A DNA stretch of 64,000 nucleotides from Verrucomicrobiaceae bacterium (lineage in GTDB: Bacteria; Verrucomicrobiota; Verrucomicrobiia; Verrucomicrobiales; Verrucomicrobiaceae). Below the pieces are notes generated by a model. That model was not told the DNA's origin and ran no database searches. It worked only from the letters and a program-made list of their open reading frames with translations. Numbering within the stretch: the first letter of the stretch is position 1; the number at the start of each line of letters is the position of its first letter. The DNA is taken from contig JAEUHM010000058.1 in assembly GCA_016795485.1 (NCBI GenBank), positions 1-64,000 of the forward strand, read 5' to 3'. Shown here one piece after another: positions 8,241 through 17,739 of this stretch. A program made the position numbers and the translations under genes.

Positions 8241-11030
8241 ATGCGCGTTTTCCCCCTGGTTCTGGTACTGTTTGCAACAGCAGTACGGGCTGACGAGCGG
8301 CTTGAGCACTTTGAAAAAGAAGTGCGGCCGCTCTTATTGGAACGTTGCATCAAGTGTCACGGGCCGGAAAAGCAAAAAGGTGGGCTGCGACTTGATTCTG
8401 CGGATGGATGGAAGGCTGGTGGTGACAGTGGCTCGCCGGTAGTGCCGGGTGACCCAGTCGCGTCGAGGCTTTTGAGCGCGGTGTCCTACGCCAATCGCGA
8501 TTTGAAGATGCCGCCTGACAGCAAGTTGCCAGAAGGTGCCATCCAGGCATTGAACAAGTGGGTGACTGATGGAGCGGTTGATCCGCGGACGGGGCCTGCC
8601 GTGAAGAAATCCGGCAACGTGCTCACCGCCAGCAGTCACTGGGCCTTCAAGCTCCCACAATCAACTCCTCCCCCTAAGGTCAAAGATCAGTCTTGGGTGC
8701 GGAATGACATTGACCGGTATGTGCTCGCTAAACTTGAGGCAGCTGGGCTTCAGCCAGCGCCCGAAGCTGGTGCAGATGTGATGAGCAGGCGGCTGAGTTT
8801 TGATTTACTTGGGTTGCCAAAAGGATTCACGGACTTGGAGTCGGCTCTCAAATCGAAGGCATTTGCTGAGCGGTGGGCACAGCATTGGTTGGACGCAGCT
8901 CGATTTGCAGAGTCGTCCGGTGGAGGACGGACGTTGCCCTTCAAAGACGCATGGCGCTACAGGGACTATGTCCTTGAAAGCATTGAGAACGATGTGCCGC
9001 TTGATCAGTTCATTAAGGAACAAGTGGCTGGTGATTTGCTGCCGCATCGAACGGCAGCCGAAAGACGAAGGAACTTAACAGCAACTGGCTTTTTGGTGTT
9101 GGGGGCTCACAACTACGAAGAGCAGGACAAGGATCTACTGCGGATGGATATCGTTGACGAGCAGTTGGATACGATTGGCAAGTCGTTGTTGGGGATGACC
9201 TTGGGATGTGCGCGATGTCACGACCATAAGTTCGATCCGATTCCCATTCGCGACTACTACGCGTTGGCCGGTATCCTCAGAAGCACAAAGGTCATACGTG
9301 ATCCAAAAGAGAACGTGGCTCATTGGATTGATGCACCGTTGCCGATGGATGGTGACGAAGAGGCAAAGACGCTGGCAGACGAGAAGCACATGGCTGAGCT
9401 GGAGTCTAAACTGGCCGATGCAGAAAAAGGTCTCAAGAAGCTAACGCCTAAGCGTGAACCTCGGGATGGCAATAGAAGGCCGCTGGCACTGGATGAGGTG
9501 CCGGGCATCGTCGTTGACGATGCAAGTGCTCAAAAGGTGGGAGCTTGGGTGCAGTCAACGCGCTATCCTACTTATGTTGGAGAAGGGTATCTGCACGATC
9601 AAGGCGCTGAGAAAGGCGCACTGAGTATCACCTACACTCCAACCATCACGAAAGCCGGAAGGTACGAGGTGCGGTTTTCCTATACCTCAACTGCCGGAAG
9701 GGCTACTAACATGCCAGTCACGATTCTCCATGCCGATGGCGAGGCTGATCTGACGGTGGACCAAAGCACGCTGCCGCCCATCGATGGCCGGTTTATATCA
9801 CTAGGGCAGTATCGTTTCGAGGCGAACGGTCAGGCCTATGTTCTTGTGTCCAACGAGGGGACTGATGGTGTGGTGACTGCCGATGCGGTCACCTTTGTGC
9901 CAGTGGAGCAGTTGAATGAATTGGCTGCGGCAGACGATGCCCTGGTGAAGTCGAATCCGGAACTGGCGCGGGCCACTGCTGAGGTGAAGAAACTTGAGCA
10001 AGAGATCAAAGCGTTTGAGAAAAGCATGAAGGCACGCCCTGTGGTGATGTCGGTGGCTGAACATGAAGATCGTGGTGACACACGGGTGCATATTCGTGGC
10101 TCCATTCGCAATCTGGGTGCTTCTGTACCTCGTGGGTTTATCCAGGCCGCATACCACGAAGGAACTCCTGTGAAGATGCCTAGTGACCAAAGCGGCAGGG
10201 TTCAGTTGGCTGAATGGCTCGTTTCAGGGCGGAACCCTCTGACTGCCAGGGTGCTGGCAAATCGAGTTTGGATGCACTTGTTTGGAGAGGGTATCGTACG
10301 GACAGTGGACAACTTTGGCACCACAGGAGAACTCCCAACGCATCCTGAACTGCTAGATCATCTAGCCCTGTACTTGCAGCAACATGATTGGAGTCTAAAG
10401 GCGATTGTGAGTTACATCGTAAGTTCGTCCACGTATCGGATGTCATCCCGCGCCGTCTATGATCCTGCTGATCCAGAAAACCGGCTGCTACACAGTCAAA
10501 GAAGACGACGTCTGGATGCGAATGCCTTACGTGACACGCTGTTGCTAACCTCGGGCAAGCTTGATGACCTCTACAAAGGACCTAACATTCAGAAGGCAAT
10601 CGCTGCAAAGGATTCAAACGACACAGGTGTGTTGAACCTGGAGTATGGTTACGTTTTTGGCGACACCCGGAGGTCGATCTACACCCCTGCATTTAGAAAC
10701 AAGCGAATGGAGCTTTTTGACGCATTCGACTTCAACGACATCAACCAATCAATTGCCAAGCGCAACGTGTCTACCGTGTCGCCACAGGCACTCTACATGC
10801 TCAACAGTGAGTTCGTCATTAACGCGGCACGTTCGATGGCGACATTGATTCCACAAGCAAGCATGGAAGCTCAGCTGGACTTCGTATACCGCGAGGCAGT
10901 TGGGCGACTCCCTACTTTGGAAGAGCGGCAACTGTGCCTCGATTTCCTCTCTACAGATCCCACGGTTGATGACTGGGCGCTACTGATTCAAAGTGTTTTT
11001 GCCTCGCCAGACTTCCGGTTTGTTGACTAA
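8241..11030 (+). CDS. PSD1 planctomycete-type cytochrome c protein (PSCyt1-PSCyt2-PSD1) with inserted golvesin-like domain
   Basis: 929-aa secreted protein of the DUF1549/DUF1553 family. After a Sec leader it has a CIKCH haem motif (36-40), then the PSCyt2 region with CARCH at 323-327, and a C-terminal PSD1 domain from about 645 to 925. Between them (about 420-555) sits an insertion that resembles the golvesin C-terminal/xanthan-lyase carbohydrate-binding module, with VDDA near its start and ADAV.F near its end. I start at 8241, where the leader begins; upstream in-frame Mets overlap the hydrolase gene. The next gene is the usual DUF1501 partner. The biochemical role of such pairs is not known. 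Confidence 0.9.
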   Translation: MRVFPLVLVLFATAVRADERLEHFEKEVRPLLLERCIKCHGPEKQKGGLRLDSADGWKAGGDSGSPVVPGDPVASRLLSAVSYANRDLKMPPDSKLPEGAIQALNKWVTDGAVDPRTGPAVKKSGNVLTASSHWAFKLPQSTPPPKVKDQSWVRNDIDRYVLAKLEAAGLQPAPEAGADVMSRRLSFDLLGLPKGFTDLESALKSKAFAERWAQHWLDAARFAESSGGGRTLPFKDAWRYRDYVLESIENDVPLDQFIKEQVAGDLLPHRTAAERRRNLTATGFLVLGAHNYEEQDKDLLRMDIVDEQLDTIGKSLLGMTLGCARCHDHKFDPIPIRDYYALAGILRSTKVIRDPKENVAHWIDAPLPMDGDEEAKTLADEKHMAELESKLADAEKGLKKLTPKREPRDGNRRPLALDEVPGIVVDDASAQKVGAWVQSTRYPTYVGEGYLHDQGAEKGALSITYTPTITKAGRYEVRFSYTSTAGRATNMPVTILHADGEADLTVDQSTLPPIDGRFISLGQYRFEANGQAYVLVSNEGTDGVVTADAVTFVPVEQLNELAAADDALVKSNPELARATAEVKKLEQEIKAFEKSMKARPVVMSVAEHEDRGDTRVHIRGSIRNLGASVPRGFIQAAYHEGTPVKMPSDQSGRVQLAEWLVSGRNPLTARVLANRVWMHLFGEGIVRTVDNFGTTGELPTHPELLDHLALYLQQHDWSLKAIVSYIVSSSTYRMSSRAVYDPADPENRLLHSQRRRRLDANALRDTLLLTSGKLDDLYKGPNIQKAIAAKDSNDTGVLNLEYGYVFGDTRRSIYTPAFRNKRMELFDAFDFNDINQSIAKRNVSTVSPQALYMLNSEFVINAARSMATLIPQASMEAQLDFVYREAVGRLPTLEERQLCLDFLSTDPTVDDWALLIQSVFASPDFRFVD

Positions 11031-11044
11031 TCTTGCCTAAACCC

Positions 11045-12451
11045 ATGATGAATCGCCGACACCTTTTACGCACCACTGCATGTGGCTTTGGCTCGCTGGC
11101 ATTCAATGCCATGGCATCTTCTCCACTCGCAGATCGTCACGGACATCACTTTCCGAAGGCAAAGCGCGTGATCTTTCTTTTCATGGCCGGAGGAGTTAGT
11201 CATGTGGATTCCTTCGATCACAAGCCCAAGTTGGATGAATTGGACGGCAAGATGCTAGATTTTGATGATGCCCGTGTGGTCGCGAAGACGGGCATGGGCG
11301 CTGCACAGCGCGTGATGAAGTCACTCTGGCCTCATCAGCGGCGTGGACAGTGCGGACATTGGGCGAGTGAGTTGTTTCCCCACATGGGTAGCATGGTGGA
11401 CGATCTCACATTTATTCATTCGATGCATACCGAGGGTGTGGCACACGGACCTGCTACCATCTTCTTGCATACCGGCAGCACGGCTTTTGTGCGCCCAAGT
11501 ATGGGAGCCTGGGTTACCTATGGCTTGGGCACTGAGAACGAAAATCTGCCTGCATTTGTTAGTATCAGTCCGAGCATGGGCAATGGTGGCCCGCGAAACT
11601 ATGGAACGGCTTTCCTTCCTCCTGTTTACCAAGGCACTGCTATGGGGAGATCAGGCATTCCGGCGAAAGATTCCACCATCCGCAATGTGCGAAATGAACT
11701 GCTGGGACGCGCCGAGCAAGAGCGACAGTTCGAGTTCATTAGTAAGCTCAACCGAGCTCAGTTTCAGCGCTCTGCTGCAAAGAATGGCGGGCATGACCCT
11801 GAAGTGGAGGCCGTGATCAACTCCTATGAGTTGGCGTGGAGGCTGCAAAACCATGCGCCAGAGGCCTTTGATATCGCCAAGGAGTCCGAAGCAACTAAAG
11901 CAATGTATGGAATCGGGGATGGCCTCGCCAGTGATAACTACGGCAGGCAGTGCCTCATCGCCAGACGTCTGGCAGAGCAGGGGGTGCGCTACATCCAGGT
12001 CAATTACTCTGACAACAGCAACAATCCTGCCTGGGACCAGCACAGCAATATGCCCAAGCATGCGGAACACGCTGCGGCGGTGGATAAGCCCGTGTGGGCT
12101 TTGGTGCAAGATTTGAAGCAACGCGGTCTGTTGGAGGATACCATCGTCTGGTGGGGTGGTGAGTTTGGTCGAACACCCTATTCGCAGCAGAATGGAACCG
12201 GCCGTGACCACAATCCGGGAGGCTTCACTGTCTGGCTCGCGGGAGGAGGCTTTAAGTCTGGCCACTCACATGGTCAAACGGACGAGTTCGGTCACATGGC
12301 AGTGCAAAACAAGGTCCACATGCATGATCTGCACGCCACGATCCTGCACCAACTCGGGCTTGATCACGAAAAGCTTACTTTCCGCCATGCAGGGCGCGAC
12401 TTTCGTCTGACCGACGTTCACGGTCACGTTGTGCATGACATCCTCGCCTAA
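11045..12451 (+). CDS. DUF1501 family Tat-exported protein
   Basis: 468-aa DUF1501 protein with a twin-arginine leader (NRRHLLRTTACGFGS) near the N-terminus. The fold belongs to the alkaline-phosphatase/sulfatase superfamily; metal-site-like motifs are FMAGGVSHVDSFDHKP early and WWGGEFGRTP late. It directly follows the PSD1 gene, the pairing normal in Planctomycetes and Verrucomicrobia. Start at 11045 or the adjacent Met at 11048; a TTG at 11033 is also in frame but less likely. The substrate is unknown. Confidence 0.9.
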   Translation: MMNRRHLLRTTACGFGSLAFNAMASSPLADRHGHHFPKAKRVIFLFMAGGVSHVDSFDHKPKLDELDGKMLDFDDARVVAKTGMGAAQRVMKSLWPHQRRGQCGHWASELFPHMGSMVDDLTFIHSMHTEGVAHGPATIFLHTGSTAFVRPSMGAWVTYGLGTENENLPAFVSISPSMGNGGPRNYGTAFLPPVYQGTAMGRSGIPAKDSTIRNVRNELLGRAEQERQFEFISKLNRAQFQRSAAKNGGHDPEVEAVINSYELAWRLQNHAPEAFDIAKESEATKAMYGIGDGLASDNYGRQCLIARRLAEQGVRYIQVNYSDNSNNPAWDQHSNMPKHAEHAAAVDKPVWALVQDLKQRGLLEDTIVWWGGEFGRTPYSQQNGTGRDHNPGGFTVWLAGGGFKSGHSHGQTDEFGHMAVQNKVHMHDLHATILHQLGLDHEKLTFRHAGRDFRLTDVHGHVVHDILA

Positions 12452-12500
12452 TCACCGATCATCGCCTTTCAAAAAAAGCATATCCTGTTCATTTTTTTCT

Positions 12501-13832
12501 ATGACTCGCCACGCCCTTCTAGCCGCATTTTTGCCTTTCACCATTTTAGCAGCCGACTGGCCCCAGTGGAGGGGACCAAACCAAAACGGTGCGACTGAGG
12601 CCGAGAATCTACCTTCCAAGTTCTCCTTATCACAAGGACTCAAGTGGTCAGCTCCGCTACCATCGAGCGCTGCGTCTAGTCCGGCGGTGGTCGGCAACAG
12701 CGTATTCGTCTCAGCTATCGATGTGGCGGAGCAGAAGTTGCTTGGAATCTGCATCGACGCCCAAAGCGGCAAGGAGCGCTGGCGAAAAGCAATCGGTACA
12801 GGGCACAAGTGGGATAAGAACTCAAACCTCGCTTCACCTTCTCCGGCAGCTGATGCGAAGAACGTCTATTTCTTCTTCGCCACAGGAGACCTCCACGCCT
12901 ATGACCATCAGGGCAACGAAGTGTGGACCCGACAAATCTCGAAGGACCATGGAAACTTCGGCACTCAGTGGACCTACTCTTCATCGGCGACTCTCGACAA
13001 CGGCAAGCTCTATGTTCAAGTTCTCCAGAGAGATGAGAGTTTTGTTTTCCAAGGGGTGACCAAAGGCACACCTGGAGGCGACAATCGCTCCTACATCCTC
13101 TGTTTGGATGCGACTACCGGTAAGGATGTTTGGAAGCAGTTTCGCTCAAGCGATGCTGTGGCTGAGACGCTTGAGGCCTTTTCCTCACCTGTGTTTTATG
13201 ATCACGAAGGCCAAAGGCAGATGCTCATCGTTGGTGGTGACTGCATTACAGGGCACAAGGCCAGCACCGGAGAGGAAATCTGGAGGTGGGGAAGCTGGAA
13301 CCCCGATAAAATCGGCCACTGGCGGCTTGTTCCCAGCGTGGTCGCTCTTGATGGCATCGCACTTGCTTGCGCTCCGAAGAATAATCCAGTGTTCGGTATT
13401 AAACTAGGTCTCAAAGGCAAGTTAGACGACTCGGCGATTGCTTGGACGTCAGACCCGAAAGTAGTGACCACGGATGTTTCGACACCATTGGCTTATCAAG
13501 GCTTCTTTTATGTGCTCGACTCAGGTCGCAAGACGATCTCATGCCTTGAGCCCAAGACTGGCAAAGTTTTGTGGACGGGCGAGACTGGTAGCAAGGCCAA
13601 GTTTGAGTCCTCGCCCGTAGCTGCCGATGGCAAGATCTACATGACCAACTTCTGGGGCGAAGTGTATGTTGTGGCGGCCAACCCCGCCAAGTTTGAACTT
13701 CTGCACGTGGCCGAGATGGGCAATGGTAGCAAGGCTCAGGGCAACGATGAGTCGGTCCGTGCTAGTGTCGCGATTGCCAACAACTGCCTCTACATTCGCA
13801 CGCAAGACAAGATTCACTGTGTGGCGCCGTAG
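12501..13832 (+). CDS. PQQ-like beta-propeller secreted protein
   Basis: 443-aa protein with a Sec leader (cleavage near LAA-DW) and the DWPQWRGPNQNG opening typical of planctomycete/verrucomicrobial PQQ-like repeat proteins. Repeated blade motifs such as W+..TG.G...SSPV and DGK+Y are spread along the chain. Motifs proving an active quinoprotein dehydrogenase were not seen, so it is better called a propeller of unknown role. It ends the sulfatase/PSD1 cluster and converges with yraN. The Met at 12501 is chosen because the leader begins there. Confidence 0.85.
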   Translation: MTRHALLAAFLPFTILAADWPQWRGPNQNGATEAENLPSKFSLSQGLKWSAPLPSSAASSPAVVGNSVFVSAIDVAEQKLLGICIDAQSGKERWRKAIGTGHKWDKNSNLASPSPAADAKNVYFFFATGDLHAYDHQGNEVWTRQISKDHGNFGTQWTYSSSATLDNGKLYVQVLQRDESFVFQGVTKGTPGGDNRSYILCLDATTGKDVWKQFRSSDAVAETLEAFSSPVFYDHEGQRQMLIVGGDCITGHKASTGEEIWRWGSWNPDKIGHWRLVPSVVALDGIALACAPKNNPVFGIKLGLKGKLDDSAIAWTSDPKVVTTDVSTPLAYQGFFYVLDSGRKTISCLEPKTGKVLWTGETGSKAKFESSPVAADGKIYMTNFWGEVYVVAANPAKFELLHVAEMGNGSKAQGNDESVRASVAIANNCLYIRTQDKIHCVAP

Positions 13833-13853
13833 AATCCGCTAAGTGCACCGCAG

Positions 13854-14354
13854 TTAGCGTTCACGAAACGCATCCACGATGTGCTGGATGCGTGGCAACT
13901 GTCCGTGGAGGAGAAACACCTCGATAATGTCGTAGCGCCAACTCACTTCCTTCCTGTGAAGCATTCGGATCCAGGAACGCGCACCTTTTTGGATCAGATG
14001 CTGCTTCTCTGGATTTACCGCATCTCGCGGGCGGTGGACTTCGTCAATGAATGTTCGGGTTTTTACTTCTACAAAGCAAAGCACATCGTTCTCTCGGCAG
14101 ACGATATCTACCTCTCCGCCATGCGGGTTCTGGAAGTTGCGGCTCAAAATCTTCCTCCCGTTTCGCTGAAGCCAAAGGGTGGCCATCTCCTCGCCGATGT
14201 CCCCAATTTCCTCCGTCGTCCACTGTCGACCCTTATAGTTCGAAGCGAAAGGTTTGCTGAGCGACCGGGCCGAACGAACGGCGATGTATCTCGCAAGGTC
14301 CGTGCTTAGCGAGTGCTTCCAGGTGGCGAGGCGTTGGGTAGCCTTTGTGAACAT
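13854..14354 (-). CDS. yraN: YraN/UPF0102 family endonuclease-fold protein
   Basis: The core from GDIGEEMATLW onward matches UPF0102, with GGEVDIVCREND and VEVKTR, the motif set of restriction-endonuclease-like folds. The core covers about 120 residues. The frame has no usual start codon until 14354 (or 14390), which makes it overlap rnhB on the same strand by about 120-160 bp. That leaves about 50 N-terminal residues read from an alternate frame of the rnhB 3' end. Either the overlap is real or translation starts at a non-standard codon. rnhB and yraN are neighbours in many bacteria. The function in the cell is not settled. Confidence 0.75.
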   Translation of the reverse strand: MFTKATQRLATWKHSLSTDLARYIAVRSARSLSKPFASNYKGRQWTTEEIGDIGEEMATLWLQRNGRKILSRNFQNPHGGEVDIVCRENDVLCFVEVKTRTFIDEVHRPRDAVNPEKQHLIQKGARSWIRMLHRKEVSWRYDIIEVFLLHGQLPRIQHIVDAFRER

Positions 14355-14862
14355 CGAAGCCATAATGAGGAAAACGTTCTGCCCACTCAAGCATGAGCCG
14401 ATCTCGTGTCACTTTGGCGATGACACTCGCTGCTGCAATCGAAAGACTGATGCTGTCGCCCTTGACGATCGCTCTTTGCGGAACAGGGAAGTCAGGAACA
14501 GGCAGGCCGTCGATCAACGCCATGTTAGGGATCAAAGATAGGCTAGAGACGGCACGGCGCATGGCCTCTCGTGAAGCTTGGAGGATGTTGAGACGGTCTA
14601 TCTCCTGGGCGTCTACCAATGACAACGCCCAAACCACACCGTGCATGCCAGTTAGCTCTTCATAGATCTTCTCGCGTTGTTTCTCCGTCAGTTTCTTGGA
14701 GTCATTGAGCATTTGGTGCTCGAATCCCAAAGGCAAGATGACCGCTGCTGCACATACAGGCCCTGCCAACGGGCCGCGCCCAACCTCATCAACACCACAT
14801 ACGATCCCATGACCGCTGGCCATCACCTCGTTCTCATGCTGGAGGGATGGGCGATTCGTCAC
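14233..14862 (-). CDS. rnhB: Ribonuclease HII
   Basis: 209-aa RNase HII, which removes ribonucleotides and RNA primers from DNA. The N-terminal CGVDEVGRGPLAGP carries the first acidic residues and the GRG motif. Further acidic residues occur in MALIDGLPVP and the family motif SIAAASVIAKVTRD follows. The length is normal. Its start overlaps the stop of the upstream NAGPA-like gene by 4 bp (ATGA), so the two are translationally coupled. Its 3' end is overlapped by yraN. Confidence 0.95.
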   Translation of the reverse strand: MTNRPSLQHENEVMASGHGIVCGVDEVGRGPLAGPVCAAAVILPLGFEHQMLNDSKKLTEKQREKIYEELTGMHGVVWALSLVDAQEIDRLNILQASREAMRRAVSSLSLIPNMALIDGLPVPDFPVPQRAIVKGDSISLSIAAASVIAKVTRDRLMLEWAERFPHYGFDVHKGYPTPRHLEALAKHGPCEIHRRSFGPVAQQTFRFEL

Positions 14863-15860
14863 GACGTCTTGCGTTTGATCACTATGTACACCGGGGACCG
14901 TTGAGCTTGTGCCCAGGCCGGTCCCGACGTTACCTGTGTGTTAAATGCGGTGAAGTGCCTCACGCGATCTCCATTGAGCTGCATCGAGTATTGAAGTGCG
15001 CGTCCACCATCCAGAAGCGTGGCATGTTGGACTTGCAACTTCTCCGCAATCGCTGTGACCTCGCTCACGGTCATGACTCCACCCTCGCCGCTCAGAACGA
15101 AGATCACCGTCCCATCACGGCGAGTTCCAGCTAAGGCTCGATAAGTGACCCTCCGCCCGTCGAAATGTTTATCTGGAGAGAGGTCCACATATCCGAACAC
15201 GGTGTGATTCTTCATTACAGATGGATAGACCTGACTTCCCTCTTCAATCTCCCCCTGGATTTCATCAATAAGTGACTTGGGCCCAAAATACGGCGTGCCG
15301 TTCTTTACAAAAAACGCACCTGTCCACTTTGGGAACGGACGATTCACCATCTGTCCCTTGTGATAAACCCATCCGAGCGGCTTGCCCTCCGGGTCACGAA
15401 AGTTAGCCGTGATCGCCATGACTGCTTGCTCGCTGTTAAGTCGCTCCTTTGCCGTGCATCCTTGAAAATCTGGTCGGAAGCTCGTTCCAAAGTGGAACTT
15501 AGCCGGTGAAATCAAGGCTACTGTCACCACCGGATCGCAAAGCGCGCGTGCTGCTGTGGCCAGCAACGAAGATGTGTTGCGGCGCACGCTCAATTGACCC
15601 ACTCGAAATCCATCTTCACTCGCCACTTCCTGAATCGCAGCGTCCAGTTCTGCTATCGACAGTTTATTCAAGGGTTCCCAGCGCTCACGCACCATGACTT
15701 CAAGCGGAGCATCCAAATCTTTGTGCGTGTAGTAAACCAAGTTGCTTCTCCAGCGATAGATATCGTCCAAAAGCCACAACGCCACCACCGCCGCGCAAAG
15801 GAACGCGAGCGTAGACCAGTAAAACATGCGGCTAAAGCCTTTCGAACCCTTTGAAGGCAT
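14859..15860 (-). CDS. Membrane-anchored phosphodiester glycosidase (NAGPA/DUF2233)-like protein
   Basis: 333-aa protein with one N-terminal membrane segment (about 12-32) and a C-terminal region resembling the NAGPA domain: YRALAGTRRDGT then a conserved LLDGG at 292-296. Proteins of this family cleave phosphodiester-linked sugars or act on cell-wall polymers. The domain lies outside the membrane if the anchor is type II. It overlaps rnhB by 4 bp, which suggests co-expression only. The family call rests on the RDG and LDGG motifs and on the overall layout. Confidence 0.6.
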   Translation of the reverse strand: MPSKGSKGFSRMFYWSTLAFLCAAVVALWLLDDIYRWRSNLVYYTHKDLDAPLEVMVRERWEPLNKLSIAELDAAIQEVASEDGFRVGQLSVRRNTSSLLATAARALCDPVVTVALISPAKFHFGTSFRPDFQGCTAKERLNSEQAVMAITANFRDPEGKPLGWVYHKGQMVNRPFPKWTGAFFVKNGTPYFGPKSLIDEIQGEIEEGSQVYPSVMKNHTVFGYVDLSPDKHFDGRRVTYRALAGTRRDGTVIFVLSGEGGVMTVSEVTAIAEKLQVQHATLLDGGRALQYSMQLNGDRVRHFTAFNTQVTSGPAWAQAQRSPVYIVIKRKTS

Positions 15861-16053
15861 CCCTTCACCATGGACTGACCCCCGTTAAGTTTCACCTGTT
15901 TTTCTGCCGACTTCGATGGCCACGAAGCATTGGAGCAGTGACTCGAGCGACTCGTGTCTTCCAGCGATTGCCAGGGTCATGAGAGAAAAAGGTAACCCAA
16001 AGCATATGAGTTAGAAGACATGCCGGAGAAATCGGCATTCGTTGGCTACTTCA

Positions 16054-17289
16054 TCACGGATAAAGGAGATACGCCTGACGGGCCGAGCGGAAGCTGGTGC
16101 AGTAGCTTTGCCAACTGTTCACGAGGCTGCTGACGGACCCGCGAGCTACGTTGCGATAGAGGTCCTCGCTACCGGCTACTTTGTGGAAGAGGTTGAGTTT
16201 GTCGCCACTCATTTGGAGCACTTTGCCACCGCTGAGGCGATTCAGCTCGCACAGCAGCAGCGCGCCCAGAGCGGTGAGGTCGGTGTTTGATTTTGGGTGG
16301 ATGCTCAACTTCACGCCGCCGAATCCTTCACGCGAGTAAGGGGCAAAAGACACGCCTGGGACGTTGAGACGCGAGCAGTAAGCATACATCGCGCTTGGAT
16401 TTACTCCGCGTGCGGCTGCTACGCCAAAGGGATTGCTGCTGCCGATGCCCACGTCCGCGTTGGCTCCACCGCCGAGCATCCCGGTGGTCACGTAGTAGGC
16501 GGGTGAGGTAGGGTAGGGGATGTTGGGGCTCGTGCGGTGCCACGTCAGGCCGGTTTCTTGCCACACCAGACCGCGGTGCCAGCCCTGCATCCGCACGACA
16601 TGAAGCCGAGGCACGGAGCTGATCATTCGGCGTGCGCCAGCCATCATCGCTAGCTCGCCCACGGTCATGCCATGCACATACGGCACGGGAATCTGCCCCA
16701 CGAAGCTCTTCCACCTCGCCTCAAGCGGTGGGCCTTCCACGCGAATGCCGCCTAACGGATTAGGACGGTCCAACACTACAAACTCCTTGCCGTTTTCTGC
16801 CGCAGCCTCCATCGCCACCGCCATGGTGCTGATGTAAGTGTAGCTCCGGGCACCGATATCTTGCACGTCGAACACGAGGACATCGACATTCCTCAACATA
16901 AACGGCTGCGGTTTCCGATACGAGCCGTGCAGAGAGTAGCAGCGCAAACCCGTGATGGGATCGCGCTGATCATTGATGTGCGCGCCTGCCTTTTCCGCAC
17001 CGTTCAGGCCGTGCTCCGGCGCAAACAGTGTCGTGAGCATAGGGCCGAGCGCGCGCTTGAACACGACACGGGTCCGTTCGCCAGTGCGCGTGTAGCTGGT
17101 GTGATTGGTGATCAAGCCCACGCGCTTACCGCGCAATAGGTCGAAGTTTCTCGCCGCCAGCACATCCACTCCCAGCATCAGCGGGCCACCATAACTGGCC
17201 TGTGGCATTTGGTGGGTTTGAGGTGCTGGGCCGATGCACATGGTCAGTCCAGCAGTTAAGGCAGCAGCAAGCAGCAGTCTTCGATGCAT
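16054..17289 (-). CDS. DUF1343 exo-beta-N-acetylmuramidase (NamZ-like)
   Basis: 411-aa exported protein of the DUF1343 family, whose studied members release N-acetylmuramic acid from peptidoglycan fragments. Motifs include GKRVGLITNHTS near the N-terminus, LFAPEHGL, DVQDIGARSYTYI and FVVLDRPNPLGG, all hallmarks of the family. I start at 17289, where a Sec leader opens. A GTG at 17349 overlaps the stop of the upstream TauE-like gene by 4 bp and is a real alternative that would suggest coupling. The role is probably cell-wall recycling or scavenging. Confidence 0.88.
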   Translation of the reverse strand: MHRRLLLAAALTAGLTMCIGPAPQTHQMPQASYGGPLMLGVDVLAARNFDLLRGKRVGLITNHTSYTRTGERTRVVFKRALGPMLTTLFAPEHGLNGAEKAGAHINDQRDPITGLRCYSLHGSYRKPQPFMLRNVDVLVFDVQDIGARSYTYISTMAVAMEAAAENGKEFVVLDRPNPLGGIRVEGPPLEARWKSFVGQIPVPYVHGMTVGELAMMAGARRMISSVPRLHVVRMQGWHRGLVWQETGLTWHRTSPNIPYPTSPAYYVTTGMLGGGANADVGIGSSNPFGVAAARGVNPSAMYAYCSRLNVPGVSFAPYSREGFGGVKLSIHPKSNTDLTALGALLLCELNRLSGGKVLQMSGDKLNLFHKVAGSEDLYRNVARGSVSSLVNSWQSYCTSFRSARQAYLLYP

Positions 17290-17345
17290 CGCGCACCCAA
17301 GCAACATCACTGCGCCACGCAACTGTCCTTTGCCGACACGCTCGC

Positions 17346-17717
17346 TCACGCTTTACCGAAGAAAAGCATCTTCACGCCCATGATCAGCAGGAACGTGCCG
17401 AACACCTGCGTCAGCCGCTCATTGCTCAGTGCCTTCAGCCAGCCCGCCGCGAACCACGATACGATCATCGCGCCGATCATGGTGCAGACTGCCAGCTTCC
17501 AATCTCCCAGCCCATTGCGTTGATTCTGGACCGAGGTCACGATCGCTGTGCCGATCATTGCCATCAGAGAAGTAGCCACCGCTTGTTTTTGCTCCAGGCC
17601 GAGGAAGCTCACAAAACACGGCACCATGATCACACCACCGCCCACTCCACATAGAGCGGCGATGACCCCGGCCACGGAACCAATACCAAGACACACGAAG
17701 ATCGAAAACGCAGGCAT
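17346..17717 (-). CDS. Half-size TSUP (TauE/SafE) membrane protein
   Basis: 123-aa membrane protein with about four helices. GVIAALCGVGGGVIMVP and QKQAVATSLMAMIGTA are the repeat motifs of TSUP permeases, which export sulfite or other organic anions. Full-length members have two such halves (about 250 aa); this has one, so it may work as a dimer. Its stop overlaps a GTG start of namZ by 4 bp. It is divergent from the UbiA-family gene across a short gap (17718-17739). Confidence 0.8.
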   Translation of the reverse strand: MPAFSIFVCLGIGSVAGVIAALCGVGGGVIMVPCFVSFLGLEQKQAVATSLMAMIGTAIVTSVQNQRNGLGDWKLAVCTMIGAMIVSWFAAGWLKALSNERLTQVFGTFLLIMGVKMLFFGKA

Positions 17718-17739
17718 AGCTTTTTACCAAGGCCAGAAA

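Noticed and set aside
16018..16040. Terminator of namZ
   Set aside because: A 5-bp stem (TGCCG/CGGCA) exists, but it is short and no T run follows on the minus strand.
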